Source of the DNA: Clostridia bacterium | GTDB lineage: Bacteria; Bacillota; Clostridia; TANB77; CAG-508 | Assembly (NCBI GenBank): GCA_017477355.1 | Contig: JAFUWA010000012.1 | Span: 1 to 50,635 of the forward strand | Length of the DNA: 50,635 nucleotides | Reading direction: 5' to 3' | In this document: positions 47,687-50,635 of the stretch, piece by piece | Layout of the letters: each line of letters opens with the position of its first letter | Position numbering within the stretch: the stretch's first letter is position 1 | Notes under the pieces: generated by a model | What the model was told of the DNA's origin: nothing | Databases searched by the model: none | Seen by the model: the letters and a program-made list of their open reading frames with translations, nothing else | Program-made: the position numbers and the translations under genes

Positions 47687-48394
47687 CTATTTTCCTCCAA
47701 ATTTTCTGTTTCTATTTTGATAAATTTCAATACAATTATCTAAATCCTTCTCGTTAAAATCTGGCCAATATTTATCTAAAAATACAAATTCTGTATATGA
47801 TAATTGCCATAATAAAAATCCACTTGTTCTTAATTCTCCACTTGTTCTAATCATTAAGTCTGGATCTGGACAACCAGCTGAATACAATGCATTTGAAATA
47901 GTTTCTTCTGTAATATCTTCTGCATTTAATTTTTGGCTTTTTACTTGTTCTGCAATTTTCTTAGTTGCATTAATAATCTCATCTCTTCCACCATAATTTA
48001 AGCAAATATTAAAGTGAACTCCAGTATTATTTTTTGTTCTTTCTTCACAGTCTAAAATACTTTTTTGCAAATCCTCTCTTAAAGCAGAAGTATCACCCCA
48101 AATTTTTACTTTTATGTTTTCAGAGTCAGCTCTTTTAGAGTAATCCTCTAAATAATTCTTAAGTAAATTCATTAGAGCATCTACTTCTTCTTCACTTCTT
48201 TTCCAATTCTCTGTTGAAAATGCATAAACTGTAAAATATTGTATTCCAATTTTATTAGCATATCTTACCATTTTTTCTAAAGTTTTTGCGCCTTCTTTAT
48301 GACCAGCTTGCACCGGTAATAACCTTTTTTTAGCCCATCTTCTATTCCCATCCATAATAATAGCAATATGCTTTGGTAAATTTTCTTTGTCCAT
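47687..48394 (-). CDS. uppS: Isoprenyl transferase (undecaprenyl diphosphate synthase)
   Basis: The enzyme makes the C55 lipid carrier used for peptidoglycan and polysaccharide units. It has 235 residues. Substrate motifs are HIAIIMDGNRRWAKKRLLPV (residues 9-28), YFTVYAFSTENWKRSEEEVD, NICLNYGGRDEI and DLMIRTSGELRTSGFLLWQL. Its only good ribosome site, GGAGG, lies about 60 bases upstream, beyond a long hairpin (48405-48451) that separates it from the ATG. Translation may depend on that hairpin. Confidence 0.95.
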   Translation of the reverse strand: MDKENLPKHIAIIMDGNRRWAKKRLLPVQAGHKEGAKTLEKMVRYANKIGIQYFTVYAFSTENWKRSEEEVDALMNLLKNYLEDYSKRADSENIKVKIWGDTSALREDLQKSILDCEERTKNNTGVHFNICLNYGGRDEIINATKKIAEQVKSQKLNAEDITEETISNALYSAGCPDPDLMIRTSGELRTSGFLLWQLSYTEFVFLDKYWPDFNEKDLDNCIEIYQNRNRKFGGK

Positions 48395-48404
48395 TTCTCA
48401 AAAT

Positions 48405-48451
48405 AAAAAGGTTCTTTAAGATACTTTTCTTTATTCTTAAAAAACCTTTTT
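48405..48451 (-). other. Long hairpin between ribosome site and start codon of uppS
   Basis: AAAAAGGTTCTTTAAGA (48405-48421) pairs with TCTTAAAAAACCTTTTT (48435-48451) around 13 bases. The frr stop is directly followed by GGAGG, then this stem, then ten bases and the uppS ATG. It has features of a terminator but may instead set the ribosome-site spacing. Confidence 0.6.
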
Positions 48452-48457
48452 TCCTCC

Positions 48458-49009
48458 TTATACTTTCAAAATCTCGTTTTCCTTGTTTTCTGTCATTTTA
48501 TCAATTTCTTCTATATATTTATCCGTTAATTTTTGAATTTTATCTTCTAAATCTTTTCTTTCATCCTCTGTGATCTCTGAATTTTTATTAGCATTTTTAG
48601 CATCATCCATGCCTTCACGTCTAACACCTCTAACTGCTACTCTAGCATCTTCAGCCATTTTTCTAATATCTTTCGCTAGTTCTTTTCTTCTTTCCTCTGT
48701 TAATTCTGGGAAATTCAAACGAATTACTTTTCCATCATTATTGGGATTTAATCCAATATCTGATGCCAAAATTGCTTTCTCAATATCTTTCAAACAGCTA
48801 GCATCCCAAGGTTGAATTACTATCATTCTAGCCTCTGGGACTGAAATTGCAGCAACTTGATTAACTGGTGTATCTACCCCATAGTAACTAATTGTTATTT
48901 TATTTAAAATAGCTGGATTTGCACGTCCTGCTCTTACTTCAGAAAGGTTCTCTGCAAAAACGCTAACTGATTTTTTCATTTTGTCTTCTATTGTATTTAA
49001 ATCTGACAT
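48458..49009 (-). CDS. frr: Ribosome recycling factor
   Basis: RRF splits the post-termination ribosome together with EF-G. ATG 49007-49009 follows AAGGAGAG by about six bases and gives 183 residues (MSDLNTIEDKMKKSVSVF), the family norm; an earlier in-frame ATG is not used. Typical segments are LSEVRAGRANPAILNKITIS, YYGVDTPVNQVAAISVPEAR, and the C-terminal helical KNSEITEDERKDLEDKIQKL. pyrH and tsf are not upstream; the preceding gene is a P-type ATPase. Confidence 0.95.
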   Translation of the reverse strand: MSDLNTIEDKMKKSVSVFAENLSEVRAGRANPAILNKITISYYGVDTPVNQVAAISVPEARMIVIQPWDASCLKDIEKAILASDIGLNPNNDGKVIRLNFPELTEERRKELAKDIRKMAEDARVAVRGVRREGMDDAKNANKNSEITEDERKDLEDKIQKLTDKYIEEIDKMTENKENEILKV

Positions 49010-49125
49010 AATATCTCTCCTTAAACTAAATTTACAGTCACATTCTATCACACTTTTTAAAATATTCCTATACTTTTTTTAAAATTTTTTAATATATTTA
49101 TAAAAGACAATATATCATTTTTAAT

Positions 49126-50635
49126 TTAATTTTTCTTTTTAAATAATTTTAAAATTTCAATAATCGGAATAATTGAAAATGCAAGTCCAAATGCTGTTAA
49201 AAATTCTTTAAAGCTAATCGCTGTAAACTCAAAGATTCCTGCAAAAAATGGAACATAAATAACAACTAAAGTTAAAACTGTTGTTAAAACAAAAGCTCCT
49301 AATAACCAAAAATTAAAACTCTTCAATGTAAAAATGGAATGCTTTTGTGATCTCATTGCTATTGCATGGAACATTTCAATAAAGTTTGCTGTTAAAAACG
49401 CCATTGTAATTCCATCTTTAGATTCCGCAACTCTCCAAATTCCACTTTCCATATATTCTCCAAGGAAAAATGATATAATAACGATTACTGCCATAACCAA
49501 TCCTTGAACTACCATATCTAATCCAGCACCATCTGAAAATACACCTTCTCCAGCAGGTCTTGGCTTTCTTTTCATTAAGTTTCCGCTCTGCTTTTTCCAT
49601 TCCAAGCGCTAGTCCTGGTGTTGAGTCTGTTACCATATTAATCCATAATAATTGAGCTGGAGTTACGATTGTAATTCCAAGAACAGAAGCAACAAATACA
49701 TAAATTACTTCTGCCATATTTGTTGATAACTGAAATTGCAAAACCTTTCTAATATTATCATAAATTTTTCTACCTTCCTCAACTGCGTTTACGATGGTAG
49801 CAAAATTGTCGTCAGCAAGGACCATGTCTGATGCGCCTTTGGTTACGTCTGTTCCTGTAATTCCCATGGCAACTCCAATATCCGCAGCTTTGATAGATGG
49901 AGCATCATTCACACCATCTCCAGTCATTGCTACAATATAATCTTGTGTTTTTAATGCTCTTACAATTCTTGTTTTATGTTCTGGTTGAACTCTCGCAAAT
50001 ACAGAGCATTTTTTTACGACATCAATCAATTCTATATCTGTTAATTTTTCAAGTTCAGCACCTTCCATTGCTTCACTTACATCTTTAATTATTTTCAAAT
50101 CTTTTCCAATTGCGACTGCTGTATCAATATGATCACCAGTTATCATAATTGGCCTAATTCCAGCTTTTCTGCATTCTTTAATTGCTTCATACACTTCTGG
50201 TCTACAAGGATCAATCATTCCTGTAAATCCAATAAATATCAAATCTTTTTCTAGATCTTCTGCTTCAAAGCTCTTTGGCTTTTGACTGTATTCTCTATAA
50301 GCTGCTCCTAATACTCTTAATGCTTTATCTGCAAATTCTTTATTCTTTACCTTAATTTCTTTCTTGATATCTTCTGTCATTGGAACAACTCCATTTTCAG
50401 ACAAATATCCTGAACATCTATCTAATAAGATTTCACAAGCACCTTTTGTATATTGAATAAAGTTATCTTGTACTTGATGAACTGTTGACATCATTTTTCT
50501 ATTAGAATCAAATGGCGCTTCTCCAATTCTTGGAGCTTCTTTTACTAATTCATATTTTGGAAGTCCTAAGCTATTAGCATAATTTACTAATGCCGCTTCT
50601 GTAGGCTCTCCCATACTTTCTGTATCACCAGGTTT
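49126..50635 (-). CDS. Cation-transporting P-type ATPase (5' end outside window), +1 recoding at one CGG
   Basis: This is the C-terminal half of a P2-type pump, probably for calcium. The nucleotide-binding domain is seen (GEPTEAALVNYA, DRCSG), with TGDHIDTAVAIGKDL, the hinge TGDGVNDAPSIKAADIGVAM and the helix region ADDNFATIVNAVEEGRKIYD. The phosphorylation DKTG motif lies beyond the window. At CGG 49583-49585 the zero frame reads MEKAERKLNEKK and becomes nonsense. Skipping one base gives MEKAEGNLMKRKPRPAGEGV and the remaining membrane helices down to 49126. The frame is open at the window edge. Confidence 0.92.

Noticed and set aside
3927-49585. CGG reassigned in frame to another amino acid (such as Trp or Gln, as reported in some bacteria)
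   Set aside because: An in-frame reading of CGG as any residue leaves the downstream frame wrong at every site; only a four-base step restores it.
3326-50635. The split genes as pseudogenes or assembly errors
   Set aside because: All breaks are the same type (+1), at the same codon (CGG), in phase, in essential genes, and all are repaired by removing one base. Random decay would give mixed insertions, deletions and stops.
1-50635. tRNA genes that could explain CGG decoding
   Set aside because: I looked for cloverleaf-like segments with TTCRA loops in the intergenic regions and saw none; the responsible tRNA, if any, must be elsewhere.

Overview
The window is an AT-rich Bacillota chromosome segment, most likely from an uncultivated spore-forming gut Clostridia lineage. 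The grounds are very low G+C, strong AGGAG ribosome sites, T-box leaders, PolC, LexA, RNase J, MutS2 and SpoVT. Forty-eight protein-coding genes are supported, nearly all on the minus strand. I saw no tRNA, rRNA, CRISPR array or transposase.

The outstanding observation is a recoding signal. Fourteen codons in native genes read CGG in the zero frame: pheS, a DUF951 gene, a 952-residue protein, a RluA-type synthase (two), a methyltransferase, a LytR-CpsA-Psr gene (two), a DUF1294 gene, polC (four) and a P-type ATPase. At every one, reading on in frame gives a premature stop or nonsense. Skipping one base, so that CGGN is read as a single glycine, restores the family sequence exactly, and the corrected length of every complete gene is a multiple of three. 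About 80 CGG triplets in the other two phases of the same genes cause no disturbance. The event therefore depends on the reading frame and is not a sequencing artefact. I infer that CGG is not an arginine codon here, and that the ribosome shifts +1 or a glycine tRNA reads the quadruplet CGGN.

Layout, left to right. 1-713: 3' part of a membrane protein gene. 868-4730: pheST with a Phe T-box. 4746-9783: small and membrane-anchored proteins of unknown role. 9978-11794: DUF951 and gltX. 11879-15529: a 952-residue HExxH protein with two small partners. 15550-19747: RNA-modification enzymes, a membrane protein and RNase J. 20005-29083: a surface-polysaccharide and cell-envelope region (CpsB, CpsD, Wzz, class D sortase with a probable substrate, M23 hydrolase, flippase, LCP transferase). 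29212-33068: a plus-strand anchored protein, an Asn-rich micro-ORF, a transglutaminase-like protein and small proteins, one of them a paralogue of a protein near 15 kb. 33218-35761: thrS with a PH-domain gene behind a Thr T-box. 35765-40570: mutS2, a zinc-ribbon protein, spoVT, lexA and DUF1294. 40630-41014: a GC-rich foreign-looking gene whose CGG codons are incompatible with the host rule. 41074-50635: polC, a PH-domain protein, rseP, cdsA, uppS, frr and a P-type ATPase, resembling the frr-uppS-cdsA-rseP-polC cluster of Bacillota but without dxr and proS.

A 104-bp structured repeat occurs twice (9872-9975 and 39381-39484) with compensatory changes in its stem.
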